Source: Symbiodinium natans (lineage: Eukaryota; Sar; Dinophyceae; Suessiales; Symbiodiniaceae). From it: a stretch of 64,000 nt of DNA. The stretch covers positions 62,001-126,000 of the forward strand of contig CAJNDS010000493.1 of NCBI GenBank assembly GCA_905221605.1, given 5' to 3'. The translations under genes were made by a program, and so were the position numbers. The notes beneath the pieces are model-generated. The model ran no database searches. It saw only the letters and a list, made by a program, of their open reading frames with translations, and was not told where the DNA came from. Positions 18,179 through 28,145 of the stretch are shown in pieces. The first letter of the stretch is position 1, and each line of letters opens with the position of its first letter.

Positions 18179-20082
18179 TTTGAGGAGCTGGCAGTTGGAT
18201 TGGTGCTGCGACGCTTTGGCTTTGGCTTAGGCTTTGCTCTTGCCCCAGGCGCGAGAACAGTACGGGTAGGAGCTGGATTTGAAGCTGGCGCAGGAGTATC
18301 AACTCGCGCTCCAGCGGTGAGCGAGATGATGTTGCCATTCACAGCCACTACAGTACAGCTCCGGCTCGGCGACTCTCGTTGGTCGCTGCAATTGTTGCCC
18401 AACGAATTGCAGGCTCGATCGAAAACTCATCGCCGTGGTTGCCAGAGACATCGTTGTCGTAACCGTAATATTCCTCTTCTCTTGCTAAGCGTTCTGCTTC
18501 TTTCTCTTCTTGTCTACGGTAAAACTCCTGAATCTTTTCTTCTTCACTGTAGAATGGAAGTTGCTTCCTGATCTTGTACATCTCCCGATGTTCCATGATG
18601 TTAGCACTTCCGCGAGCGGCGTTCTTAGAAGCCTTTTGCTCGCCGGTTCTGAGTTGCTTCCTGCCGAGGCGGCCTCGTGTATGACGAGCGGTCCTACCGC
18701 CATCAATGTTGGCCTGCTTGTGTTGTCGCTTCGGCTTGGAGGCAGAATGCGTCTCATCTGTGTTCACTTCACAGTAGTACGATGGGAGTGGAACAAGATC
18801 TGAGTCTTCCAATTCCACGACAGAGTCGTCGATGAAGGAATGTTCACCGCAAAGCACGCGGATTCGGTCGAGGGCGCTGATCGTTGCAGCATAATTCTCC
18901 GGAAGATGCCGGATTTCGCCCAGAGCTTTAAACCTCCACGGTGAGGAACAAAGGTGTACCCCGGCAATGCGCCAACGCCCGTGCACCATGACGAGCAATG
19001 GACTTCCGGAATCCACTGCATTGAGTGGTTCTGCCATCGATCCGATGGTGCCTGTAGAGGATGTCCCGAAGATTTCCCCTTCTAGGACCTTGGGTGTGGA
19101 GAAGATGGTCGCCTTTCCCACTCCGCTAACCGTCAAAGTGGCCTGGCTGATGCTTTTGCAACCGAGAGCGCACCAATCAGGAGAGCTCAGGCGGAGCGCA
19201 CAAAGATCGTAGCCACTACAAGAGCGGAGGGGTTTGGTCCCATTCTGAGCGACCTTCTCGAATATTGCGGTGGAGAAGTCTATTTTGCGTCGGCGAGAGC
19301 CATCATAGGACGCTGCAAAGAAGCGTCCTGGTCTGACTGCAACTCCTTCGAGTGTTTGCACCAGGCCAATATGGAACGCTGTGTATGCGTAAAGTCCTTC
19401 CCTTACGGCAAAACCAACATGAGAGAAATCCCCATTGAATGGCCCCATTGTCCTCGAGAAGAATCCTGATGAGCCAATTAGGTACGACATCTATGGGCAC
19501 CACAAGTTCCCTTGCTGTGTCCAACACAGATTCGTCGAATGTCTCAGGCGGAGTTTGCCTCGAACTCGCAATGTTTGCCTGCTCTAGCGCCAAATTTTCT
19601 TCTGGTGCTCTTAGGGAAAGCGAGCGAGGACAGAGGCGAGGGCCTAAGACAACGTTAAATGCGTTGGACGTCGTTCCGCCGCCAACAAAGAGCACAGTGA
19701 TGGACGAGACCGCAAGTTCAATCACACACAATGAAGAAGGGGGTTTGAAGAATGCGCGAAGACCAATGTCTACCTCGTCATCTGGAACGACATACGTTCG
19801 TGCCAAATCAAAGGACGATGAGTCAGGACTGGACTCAGCCTTCAATCTAGCCGCAAAGCGGCTATTCCAGCTTGCATGGAAAGCCGGAAAACAAGGATGA
19901 AATTCACCGCAGCCAGCCAGTGCTTTCAATCGGGTGATCGGAAGGCTCCATCGAAAGACAGTGCCCAAAGCACGAGGACAGCACAAGACCGAAAGTCTCA
20001 CGCGCCGGTCAGCTTTTTCGGTTAAGGCGGTGTCTTGCACTGGCATGGCAGCTGCACCACCAACAGCCATAAAGACAGGCAT
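18110..20082 (-). pseudogene. Disrupted ORF with chymotrypsin-like serine protease; candidate endogenous sobemo/dinornavirus-like element
   Basis: Three overlapping minus-strand frames form one reading. 20,082 to about 19,490: about 195 residues with a hydrophobic stretch (LCVIELAVSSITVLFVGGG). Then 19,490-18,348 in another frame: 380 residues with a protease triad by position, H40 (AYTAFH), D95 (GYDLCAL) and S161 (VDSGSPL), followed by RWRIAGVHL. The protease is followed by a Lys/Arg-rich and then acidic tail. Then about 18,400-18,112 in the first frame again, with KPKPKPKRR. Membrane segment, protease and basic/acidic tail is the order seen in sobemovirus polyproteins and in the related dinoflagellate virus HcRNAV. 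No polymerase is present. A host trypsin-like protein is the alternative. The frame changes suggest a decayed copy or sequence errors. Confidence 0.5.
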
Positions 20083-20149
20083 GGCTTGTGAGTACGGTTA
20101 AAGAGCGATGTTCCTGTTTGAGGCGCGAACGCTAAGCCCTGAGATTGAT

Positions 20150-20290
20150 CAGGGTTTAGGGTTTAGGGTTTAGGGTTTAGGGTTCAGGGTTCAGGGTTCA
20201 GGGTTTAGGGTTTAGGGTTTAGGGTTTAGGGTTTAGGGTTTAGGGTTTAGGGTTTAGGGTTTAGGGTTTAGGGTTTAGGGTTCAGGATTT
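20150..20290. repeat. Telomere-like array (TTTAGGG)n
   Basis: About 19 units with TTCAGGG variants, just beyond the 5' end of the protease ORF and abutting a family C hairpin copy. Confidence 0.95.
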
Positions 20291-20292
20291 AC

Positions 20293-21340
20293 CTGGAGGT
20301 TCGTGAGTGGTGTCACAAGGACCCTCAGCGGGGTTATAAGTATAATTACCATACTTAAAACTCTACTTGTATCTACCCATGAAGCCCAAAGTAGGGGTTG
20401 TTTATGCCACCCGCCAAGCAGAACAGCCACACTTTGGGGTAAAAATTTCGGGTTTGGGGCTTAGGGCTGGGGGTTTGGGGGTTTAGGGTCCCGGCGGCAT
20501 CATGCGGACTTCAGGGCAACAGGGGGCTTAGGGTTGTAAGGGTTGTCGGGTTACAAGTTACAAGAATATGGGGTTATGGGGTTATGGGGTTAAGGGTTCA
20601 GGCTTTGGAGTTGGGTTTAAGATTTGAGAGGTCAAGGAGGTGCCCGGGGAAGCAGCTGCGTGTTGCATCACCCTCCCCGGGAATGCAAGCAGTGTTTCCA
20701 AGTTCAAATGCGAATAACAGCACAACAGGCTTTGATTTTCAAACGTAATTACGTAAGTCTTACCCTAAACCCTAAACCACTCCCAAACCCTAAAACCTAC
20801 TACGGTGAGCATACTTGTGAACTGGGCCTCGGTCAGCAAACCTGATTTAAATGCTGCAGTTGCGAGGTTCGCCATCGATGGCAACTTGATTCAGGTTTCG
20901 GAGTTCAGCTGTTTCTTGGAAATTGTCAGCACCTGCATCCTACAACCAAAAACCGTTCAATCGGCAAATGACGCTGTGGGCGCTGCCATTGCGCATGCCT
21001 TCGCTTGCCGGATTTGGCGAAAGCGACCTGGTTGGCTGCAGTCGGGGCTTGAGCACCTCTAGATCCGAGGGACCCGGGCTGAAACGCTGTAAAGCGCGTG
21101 TGCTCAAGGCAAGCTGCATGAACAATTTGGGAGGGGGAGGAGGGGGAGGGATGCTTCCCAACAAAGACCACGAAGCCCGAAACCTCCCCCCTCCCCTGAG
21201 TCCAGCCACGAACGCGGCGTCCAGCTCGTCCCAACTTATCCCATGCGAGTTGCCTGCGAGAAGAGGGGGGAAGGCGGATGAAGTTTGGCGAGCATCAGGG
21301 CTTCAGGGTTCTGGGTATTCTGCCCCTAAACCCTAAACCC
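20293..21340. other. No gene assigned; hairpin-family copy and mixed sequence
   Basis: Holds a family C hairpin copy (20,290-20,392), GGTTTAGGG-rich sequence and open frames on both strands at 20,805-21,336. The + frame reads SKPDLNAAVARFAIDGNL at about 20,845, possibly an exon. Confidence 0.4.
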
Positions 21341-21357
21341 TAACCCTAAACCCTCCA

Positions 21358-22500
21358 AAAAGGAAGGGCTCCAGATGGCTCCGAGAGGGCTCAGCTACGG
21401 GAGAAGAGAAATCGCAAGGACGGGCCCACGAAGCCCAATGCCCTTCAATTGATCAATTGAGGGTGTGTAGGGTGTAGGGTTTAGGGTTTAGGGTTTAGGG
21501 ATCTTAACTCATATTAATCCCCTCCCTTCTTTGAGGGTGTAGGGTTTAGGGTTTAGGGTTTAGGGATATTTATGTAAATTCAGGTGCATTCCTTAATTGA
21601 GCGGTATGGGGCTCTTTGGGGGGATGTGTCGGGCAAGTCTTACTTCTTTCTTACAGTTCACATTAGAGCTCCGGGGTTCTCAAACCTTTCGGGCTTGCAT
21701 TATAAACCCCATGACTTGAGAACCCGAACCCATAGCGCTCACCACCCAAGATCCCCAAACGCCTCCCCGAAAAGAGAAACCCTGCCTAAAATATAAATGC
21801 CCCAGACCTTAACCCCAAAATTTAAAGGCACCACACCCTGAACCCTGAACCCTAAAAATTGAAGGTCCTCAAAGCCCTGACGGCCCCGCCCCCAAACAAA
21901 ACATAAACTAAACCCTAAGCCCTAAACCCTAAAGCCTAACCCTGAACCCCCCCCCCCCCCCCCCAAAAAAAAAAAAAGACAGAAAACATGCACAAAGGGT
22001 AGAGGCTCAGGTTCGGGCTCATCTTCCAGAGGGCTTCGAGCCTTACCCGGCAAGGCGAGCCCATACAGCAACCCTTAGGGTTTCGGGTTTATAGGGTTTA
22101 GGGTTTAGGGTTTATAGGATTTCGGGTTCAAGGTTTAGGGTGTAAGGTTTAGGGTTTATAGGGTATAGGGTATAGGGTATAGGGTTTAGGGTTTAGGGTT
22201 TAGGGTTTAGGGTTCCCCCGGGTTGGGGAAACGAGAGAAGCTACCTGGAGCAGAGGGAGTTCGGGGACGGCAAGGCATCAACCCTGAAGACCCTCGATAG
22301 GAGGTTCAGGATCTCCTTAGTGCCTAAACCCAAGCTTTAGGAGGGTTTCGGGTTAAAAACCCTAAACCCTAAACCCTCATTCAACCCTCGTGGCAATGAG
22401 TGGGCTTGCGGCTTTCGGTGCTTTGACAGACGAGCTCACCGCCTCTGGCGGTTCTCGTTCAGCTGCCGCTCGTCCCTGTCCGGATCACCTCAGGGTGTCA
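21358..22500. other. Array-rich interval with several candidate exons, strand unresolved
   Basis: Three islands look coding. 22,231-22,318 reads SYLEQREFGDGKASTLKTLD on + and EILNLLSRVFRVDALPSPNS on -, the latter between AAG|G and AG|GTAGC splice signals. 22,425-22,476 reads DERQLNENRQRR on - between CAG|G and GTGAGC. 21,358-21,445 reads GSERAQLREKRNRKDG on +. The splice signals favour the minus strand for the first two. Arrays at 21,478-21,565 and 22,085-22,215 separate the islands. Confidence 0.35.
22085..22215. repeat. Degenerate telomere-like array (TTTAGGG and TATAGGG units)
   Basis: Mixed TTTAGGG, TATAGGG and TTTATAGGG units. Confidence 0.9.
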
Positions 22501-22521
22501 GGTTCGAGGTTCGGGGGACTC

Positions 22522-22580
22522 CTAAACCCTAAACCCTAAACCCTAAACCCTAAACCCTAAACCCTAAACCCTAAACCCTG
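22522..22580. repeat. Telomere-like array (CCCTAAA)n
   Basis: Eight units, ending at CTGCAG, which would act as a + strand splice acceptor for the candidate exon that follows. Confidence 0.95.
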
Positions 22581-22642
22581 CAGGAACGTGAAAGCCACAT
22601 TCAAGGCATCGGGTCGCCAGAAACTCAAAGAAGAAAGTGCTA

Positions 22643-22744
22643 CTTGGGATGTTTCCCCTTATGCCAACAGTCCTTAATGGGGATTGTAATCGGGGTCCTA
22701 GAATCCCTGTTAAGGACAGTTAGTATCAGGGGGAGCATCCCAAG
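22643..22744. mobile_element. Hairpin element, family B, copy 1 (candidate introner)
   Basis: Begins CTTGGGATGTTTCCCC and ends GGGGGAGCATCCCAAG. Inner arms CAGTCCTTAATGGGGATT and AATCCCTGTTAAGGAC are also inverted, so nearly the whole 102 bp can fold back. On + it sits between coding-like segments (KASGRQKLKEES before, and LSLWDWHPKPSNACSEAG after if a GC donor is used), consistent with a GC-AG intron. Confidence 0.65.
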
Positions 22745-22949
22745 CAGCGCCTTTTGTCACTCTGGGACTGGCACCCCAAACCCTCAAACGCCTGTTCTGA
22801 GGCTGGAGACCCAAACCTATTTGCTTATACTAAGAACCCCCCCAAAAAAAAAGCACAAATGTTCTTTCTGAATAAGGGTACAAAAGGGATTATAATCTTC
22901 TATTTTCTTGGAAGTTTTTAAGCAAGCAGTAAAACCTCTCAAGACCGAA

Positions 22950-23035
22950 AACCCCACGAAGCTACCGCGGTCCCGGCTGGATTGTTCCTCGCCGATCGAA
23001 TCCCTCGGCGTCGGATCAGCAGCTCTTCTTGCTTT
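22950..23035 (-). CDS. Candidate exon, unknown gene
   Basis: The minus strand reads KQEELLIRRRGIRSARNNPA then GTA, ending at a GCG|GTAGC donor-like site. Basic and ordinary in composition. Confidence 0.3.
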
Positions 23036-24432
23036 AGGGTTTACGGTTTAAGGGTCAAAGGGTCAAGGGTCAAGGGTCAAGGGTTTAGGGTTTAGGGCTT
23101 AGGGTGTTCTCTCAGGTTTAGGGGTCTTTTGGGCGCAGGGCTTTGTGGACCCGACCTTTTCGGCTGCAAATGCTGTGTAGGGCCACTGTGTAATGGGGGG
23201 TGATTGAAAGTTCGTGGGATCCGCAGGGGTGCTCTGATGGCACAGCTTACCGGAAAAAACTTGGGCGAAAGTTCGGCTTTTAACTATGGCTAAGGCATTC
23301 GGCCTTGTCCTTGTCTCCTGTATATAAAAACTACACCACCGAAGACCCCAAACAGTCAGAGGCACGTCAAAGAAACGGTGGAGACAACGGGAGACAAAGG
23401 GAGACGAAGGGAGACAAAGGGAAACGAGGAGCACAGCAACCCGGCAAAGCCAAAGGGAGACAAGAAGCCCAGGAACCCGGCAAAAGTCCTCAGAATGTCG
23501 GAAATCATTAAATGAATTTAGAACCCCAACAGTAGACTGTTTGGGGGAAAACAATCAACGACATGTCTGGGAGGCCTTGATCCTAAACCCCAACATCGTA
23601 AAAACCCGTGCAACCTCAAACCCTAAACCCTTTTACATCCAGGCCTCTGAAGTCTGCCGGGTAAGTATGCCCTAAACCCTAAACCTAAACCCTGAACCCT
23701 AAACCCTAAAACCTAAAACCACTCTCAAAGCCACCCTCTTGGCCTTGTCCTACACAAAGACCTTACGAGGTCCCCACCCCCGAGGCCGCACGAAGGGACG
23801 GGACCGATGGTCGTGCAAGGCCGGATGTGGCCATAGAACCTTAGGGGTACAGGTGGCTTTAGGCTTCAGGCTTTAGGGGTTTAGGGGCTTGGGGTTTAGG
23901 GTTTAGGGTTTAGGGTTTAGGGTTTAGAGTCATCCCCAAGCCATTCAGCTGCCATACAGCTGGTGTTCAGAACCCTCAAACACGAAAGCTGGAAAACCCA
24001 GAGCTTAACAAATAGGAACAAGACTGAGTTTGTCAGCCCCCAAAAAGTGTACGCTTTCAGTTTTATAGGGGGTTATACTGTCCCAAAAGTGTAAAGTGTG
24101 CTCGCTCAGCTACTAACCCTAAACCCTAAACCCTACTGCCCCCCTTTCCCCTCAATGCCTCCCATTCCGAGAATCTCCTCCCATCGTTTCACCCCTAAAC
24201 CCTAAACCCTAAACCCTAAACCCTAAACCCTAAACCCTAAAGAAGGCCAACCGAAACCACAAGCAGCAAAGAAAAAGGCAACTGAGAAGAGGGCATTGGG
24301 CTCAGGCCTTGGTCCCAAGGGCAAAAAGATTTGCCCACAGCTGACCCGAATTTGAGGGTTTAGGGTTTAGGGTTTAGGGTTTAGGGTTTAAGAGATTAAG
24401 GGTTTAAGGGTTCCAGGGTTTACGGAAGCTGC
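23036..24432. other. Telomere-like arrays and weak coding-like islands
   Basis: Arrays at 23,665-23,715, 23,880-23,935, 24,112-24,135, 24,192-24,240 and 24,355-24,395. A purine-rich GGGAGACAAA repeat lies at about 23,385-23,435. A Lys-rich + frame at 24,241-24,355 (KKKATEKRALGSGLGPKGKK) may be an exon. I assign no gene. Confidence 0.4.
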
Positions 24433-24541
24433 CTCAATCGCGGTCTTCTTGGTTTTTTTCGGTTCAGGGATCAGGCAGGCGTTTGCCACCTGCTTCCTCG
24501 TCTTGTGAAAGGTTTCGAATCTTGGCAGCCGGCCGTGTCTC
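24433..24541 (-). CDS. Candidate exon, unknown gene
   Basis: The minus strand reads RHGRLPRFETFHKTRKQVAN then ACLIPEPKKTKKTAIEAA, convincingly protein-like and Lys-rich, and bounded on both sides by telomere-like arrays. The next minus-strand candidate upstream is 24,602-24,690. Confidence 0.4.
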
Positions 24542-24601
24542 CTAAGCCCTAAACCCTAATCCCTAAACCTTAAACCCTAAACCCTAAACCCTGAACTCTA
24601 A

Positions 24602-24690
24602 ACCCCTAAGCCTCCTTTCCTGAGACTCCGGCTCCATCTCGAAACCCGAGCCTCCGCCCCAGTTCGATGGCAGGCCATCGGACTCCTCGC
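24602..24690 (-). CDS. Candidate exon, unknown gene
   Basis: The minus strand reads EESDGLPSNWGGGSGFEMEP then ESQERR, between two arrays. It could precede the exon at 24,433-24,541 in the same gene. Confidence 0.3.
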
Positions 24691-24699
24691 ACACCACTG

Positions 24700-24723
24700 G
24701 GTTTAGGGTTTAGGGTTTAGGGT

Positions 24724-24755
<32 letters not shown>

Positions 24756-24790
24756 GGTGTAGGGTTTAGGGTTTAGAGCCAGTTTAGGGT
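24700..24790. repeat. Telomere-like array with a TTGAGGG variant block
   Basis: TTTAGGG units, then five TTGAGGG units, then TTTAGGG again. Confidence 0.95.
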
Positions 24791-24860
24791 TTAGGGAGGG
24801 CTTTGTTGGGCCCAAGGCTTGTGCTGCCCTAGCCACAAACTCTAAGCACGCAAGGCCTTA

Positions 24861-24983
24861 CTTGGGATGTTCCCCCTTATACTAGCAGTCCTTGAAAGGG
24901 ATTTTCGTACCCTAAACCCTAAACCCTGAACCCTAAACCCTAAACCCTAAACCCTAAACCCCAAGAAGGGGGAACATCCCAAG
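24861..24983. mobile_element. Hairpin element, family B, copy 2, loop replaced by a telomere-like array, with 6-bp target duplication
   Basis: Ends CTTGGGATGTTCCCCC and GGGGGAACATCCCAAG. The right inner arm is missing and a (CCCTAAA)n run occupies 24,908-24,960. GCCTTA flanks both sides directly. If the left GCCTTA supplies a GC donor and the element end supplies CCCAAG|G, splicing would remove the element and one target copy exactly. Confidence 0.7.
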
Positions 24984-25254
24984 GCCTTACCATAAACCCA
25001 AGTGGACCGGGGTCTGCAGCCCCTCTCAGTAACTGCTTGGTGCAAATAGCTTGGTAGCCCAGTAACCATCTTAAAGTATCTCAGAAAAAGGGTAACCTTT
25101 TTTTGGTTGGTTATTTAATAAGGGAACCCAGAACCAAAAAAGTCTTCTTGCAGGACAAGTCGGACCCGCCGCGGACTCCCCTCAGCAACAACGCCCTCAA
25201 ACCAGGGCTTCGCCTCTCACACTCCCACAAGGCAGGCAAGGCTTCGGTTGACTT

Positions 25255-25524
25255 TGGGTCGAGCAGACACGCCGCAGTGCGGGAGAACGACGGGAAACGG
25301 AAGTGTTCGGCGTCAGCAAGAACAGGACAACGTCCGCCAGGACTGGCGCTACAGAGTGCTCAGGGTGTTTACAGAAAGTGCCGCTGGTTCAATACCATGT
25401 TGAGAGTCGATGCAGCAAGGCCTCTCTTCCTTTTATTCCAAAGCAAGGTGCGACCCCTTTTTGCTATCGTGTCCATGCAATGTGCCCTGTTTGTGAGCTA
25501 TGTGGTTCATCAGCCATAGGTTAA
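25255..25524 (+). CDS. Candidate exon with a Cys/His zinc-finger-like motif
   Basis: The + frame from about 25,255 ends at TAA (25,522-25,524). It reads TECSGCLQKVPLVQYHVESR followed by Cys (pattern C-x2-C-x9-H-x3-C), then a second cluster CPVCELCGSS. The first cluster resembles UBZ/TRAF-like zinc fingers. A second + frame over the same interval (25,103-25,519) is open but lacks such a pattern. Start unknown. Confidence 0.35.
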   Translation, partial: WVEQTRRSAGERRETEVFGVSKNRTTSARTGATECSGCLQKVPLVQYHVESRCSKASLPFIPKQGATPFCYRVHAMCPVCELCGSSAIG

Positions 25525-25634
25525 ACGGGGCAGCTAAGGCCACGACAGAAAAACATCATAAACTCAGGCTGTTTGGCCAAAGCTTCGCCTGGGTTTCCCA
25601 GAGAGTACGGCTGTTTGGCCGCTTTGTGGGACCC

Positions 25635-26222
25635 CTAAGATTTAAGCTTCAGATCAGATCCGCTGCTGTCAGCTTCTACACACTTCCAGAATCGCACCAT
25701 GGTCTCGTTCATGATGCGGGGACGTTGCGTCTCAACCTCAGCGGGCGGCAAAGCAAGCCCGTGATCCATAGATGAATGGGAGATGTGGATGGCCACGCGG
25801 AAGAAGCGGAAAAGGTCGCAGGCTTCTGGCTCTGGCAAACGCAGTGACCGCAGGTAGTCGGCTGCATCGGCCACCATCTCGAAGGCGTGTACGCGGTCCT
25901 CAGACCTGTTTCTGCTCCCCGACTTGTCCACCAGCCCCAGCATCGCGTGCATGTCAGAAACCAACTTTGGCATGGGAATCTTGCGCGCCAGCAGCACAGC
26001 ACTGTCCGAGAGCTGATTGGAAATACGGCGCCATTCCTCCTGGCTACCGGACATCAATGCCGGTACATGATTTTGATACACAGTGAACTGGCCATTTTCC
26101 GGCAAGTCGCTGGAAGCTGGGAAATGCAAGGGCAACGTATCCTCGCCGAAGAGGTGAAGACAAGGCTCGGCTCTCCAACCCGAAGCTTGAGACCCAAACC
26201 CCCATATACCTGAACTCCTCAA
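25635..26222 (-). CDS. Unknown protein, 195 residues or less
   Basis: A clear protein-like reading from about 26,170: HLFGEDTLPLHFPASSDLPE, then WRRISNQLSDSAVLLARKIP, FEMVADAADYLRSLRLPEPE and LFRFFRVAIHISHSSMDHG, ending after SDLKLKS. It is mixed alpha-helical in character. The first 15-20 residues lie in repeat-like sequence, so the true start or a splice acceptor is probably near 26,170. No domain recognised. Confidence 0.55.
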   Translation of the reverse strand: MRSSGIWGFGSQASGWRAEPCLHLFGEDTLPLHFPASSDLPENGQFTVYQNHVPALMSGSQEEWRRISNQLSDSAVLLARKIPMPKLVSDMHAMLGLVDKSGSRNRSEDRVHAFEMVADAADYLRSLRLPEPEACDLFRFFRVAIHISHSSMDHGLALPPAEVETQRPRIMNETMVRFWKCVEADSSGSDLKLKS

Positions 26223-26834
26223 GCCCGAAACCCTAAACCCTCCTTAAACCCTCCCAGCGGGTTCAGCTACGGAGGTGGCGTTGGTCGGTATTTACAGGGT
26301 TTGCTTCTGGTCTATAGTCGACGCACATGCCGGCAGCATGTCCAGGTGCCCTTTTGCGTGTTCTGAGGAGATTGCAACACCGACGCAGATACCCCTTCCC
26401 CCCCTTCTCCCTGCTTTCGTCAAATTTCACGTCCGCGAAGGAACGCAGGCCAAGTTTCCAGGCAAAGCATGCAGGTGGAGGGGACATGCGTGATGCGACT
26501 ACGCTGGGCCTTTAAGACTCGTAAAAATCCTCCCTATACGTGAACCCATCTCCTAAACCCTACAACCCCTAAAGTCCTCGACCCCAACCAACCCTAAGCC
26601 CTGCACCCTGATCAGCCCTAAACCCTAAACCCTAAACCCTAAACCCTAAACTCTGAACCCAACACCCTGTTTGTCAAACATACCTTGCTGGTATCTGCGA
26701 AGTTCAGCCAAGACATGGCCACTTCTCTCAGCTATCAGAGTTTAGGCTTTAGGGTTTCTAGGGGGTGACTGCATGAGGCCACATGGTGTTTACTCTTTGT
26801 TTTTCGAATTTCTTTTTTTGGGGGGGGGGGGGGG
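26223..26834. other. No gene assigned
   Basis: CCCTAAA units at 26,618-26,655 and a G run at 26,818-26,834. Open frames at 26,263-26,515 on both strands have no protein-like features. Confidence 0.5.
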
Positions 26835-28145
26835 TTAGGGTTTTGCGGGCTTACAGTTTTGGGGCTGCACAAGCTCTTCACGCCGAGGCTCATAGTCGCT
26901 CATCCAGCCGCCCCCGGCTTCCGCCATGGCCAGATATCGAAAGTAGCACATCTTCTCGTACTCTGCGTTTTCCCCCAGCGGAATCCGTCTAAACCTCAAG
27001 AGGAGCTGCTTGTAGAAGGGGGACTTTTTGGCATCTGCAAGGCCAAGAACCCTTGTTCGCCAGCCTGCTTGCTGCCAATGGTGCGCCCAAGCAGCCAAGG
27101 TCTGCTTCCTTGCAGGCTCCCGGTCGTCCTTCGCACTTGGCTCGTAGAACGTGCTGATGATGCCGGGTGTCTGTGTGTTTGGGACGAGCCTCTTTCGCCA
27201 GTCCACATCTAGGGCCGCAGCTCGACATGGGTCTGATCCCGCAGCGGCACAGTAGGGTGCCTCAGCCCTTCGCCCGCACAAGGTCGGACACGTGAAACCC
27301 AGCGAGGCCGAAAAGCGGCACACATCGCCATGCTGCGACTCATTATGGACTTCCAGCTGCGTCTTTCTGGGGCATGGCTCCGGCGCCCAAGATATCTTCG
27401 AGCTACAGGATGCCCAGTGATTCCAAAGATCAGGCGAGAGCCCCTTCTGCATCACCGAGTTGACGTAGCTGGCAATCCAAGATGGGTACGAGGTCGTCTG
27501 ACAAATAGCCCCGTGCTCCGTGACGCTCTGCCAGGCGCTGACCTGTTGATCTGTAACAGAAGGGTCCATTTGCAGAAAGCCCGCCAGCGCCTGCAGAGTC
27601 TCACGCGGCTGCAAAGCCACCGCCTCATACAGAAGCACAAAGGATCCGGGCTGCTCTGAATGTTCGCGATGCCGAGCCTCCGTCCAATTGACCACTGCCT
27701 GAATGTCTTGGACAGCACACTGGTACTTGCTGGGACAATCGCCCTGGCCTCCTTGTGATGTGACCCGTGGTGTGACCACATCACGGGGATCACGCAAGAT
27801 CAGGACAAACAAGCGAGGGTCCACGGCAACGGCTCTCCTTTCACGAATTGCCATGCCGCGCTGCATCTGGCAATGGGCCGTCGGGCATTTCACCCTCCAG
27901 CGGCAGCCTTGCCTCATAACTTCCTCAATTGCCCTGCAAACTGCCCTGCTGTGACTTCCGGCATGTGTGATCAATACAACTTCTGTTTCAGGGATGAGGC
28001 GATACAGAATAACACACTGTAGCAGCAGCACGGTTGCCAAGAAGCCAACAGCCACTCTGCGCAAGCTGAGGATATGGCACATCACCGCAGGGCTGCCATC
28101 TAGTGCTCCGACTAACGGTCCGCAAGTCCACAATCTACGTGGCAT
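26835..28145 (-). CDS. Type II membrane protein with sulfotransferase and glycosyltransferase-like regions
   Basis: A 436-residue ORF. A membrane segment lies at about residues 31-49 (VAVGFLATVLLLQCVILY), giving Golgi-type topology. Residues about 55-195 fit a sulfotransferase: VVLITHAGSHSR at the PAPS 5' loop position, LFVLILRDPRDVV at the 3'-phosphate position, and LLYEAVALQPRETLQALAGF. Residues about 320-420 (IISTFYEP, YFRYLAMAEAGGGWMSDYE) resemble glycosyltransferases that end a helix with a GG(W/I)xxDxD motif. The last 15 codons look non-coding; a GA donor after SDY, near 26,900, would let the gene continue downstream. An alternative start is Met22. Substrates are unknown. Confidence 0.65.
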   Translation of the reverse strand: MPRRLWTCGPLVGALDGSPAVMCHILSLRRVAVGFLATVLLLQCVILYRLIPETEVVLITHAGSHSRAVCRAIEEVMRQGCRWRVKCPTAHCQMQRGMAIRERRAVAVDPRLFVLILRDPRDVVTPRVTSQGGQGDCPSKYQCAVQDIQAVVNWTEARHREHSEQPGSFVLLYEAVALQPRETLQALAGFLQMDPSVTDQQVSAWQSVTEHGAICQTTSYPSWIASYVNSVMQKGLSPDLWNHWASCSSKISWAPEPCPRKTQLEVHNESQHGDVCRFSASLGFTCPTLCGRRAEAPYCAAAGSDPCRAAALDVDWRKRLVPNTQTPGIISTFYEPSAKDDREPARKQTLAAWAHHWQQAGWRTRVLGLADAKKSPFYKQLLLRFRRIPLGENAEYEKMCYFRYLAMAEAGGGWMSDYEPRREELVQPQNCKPAKP

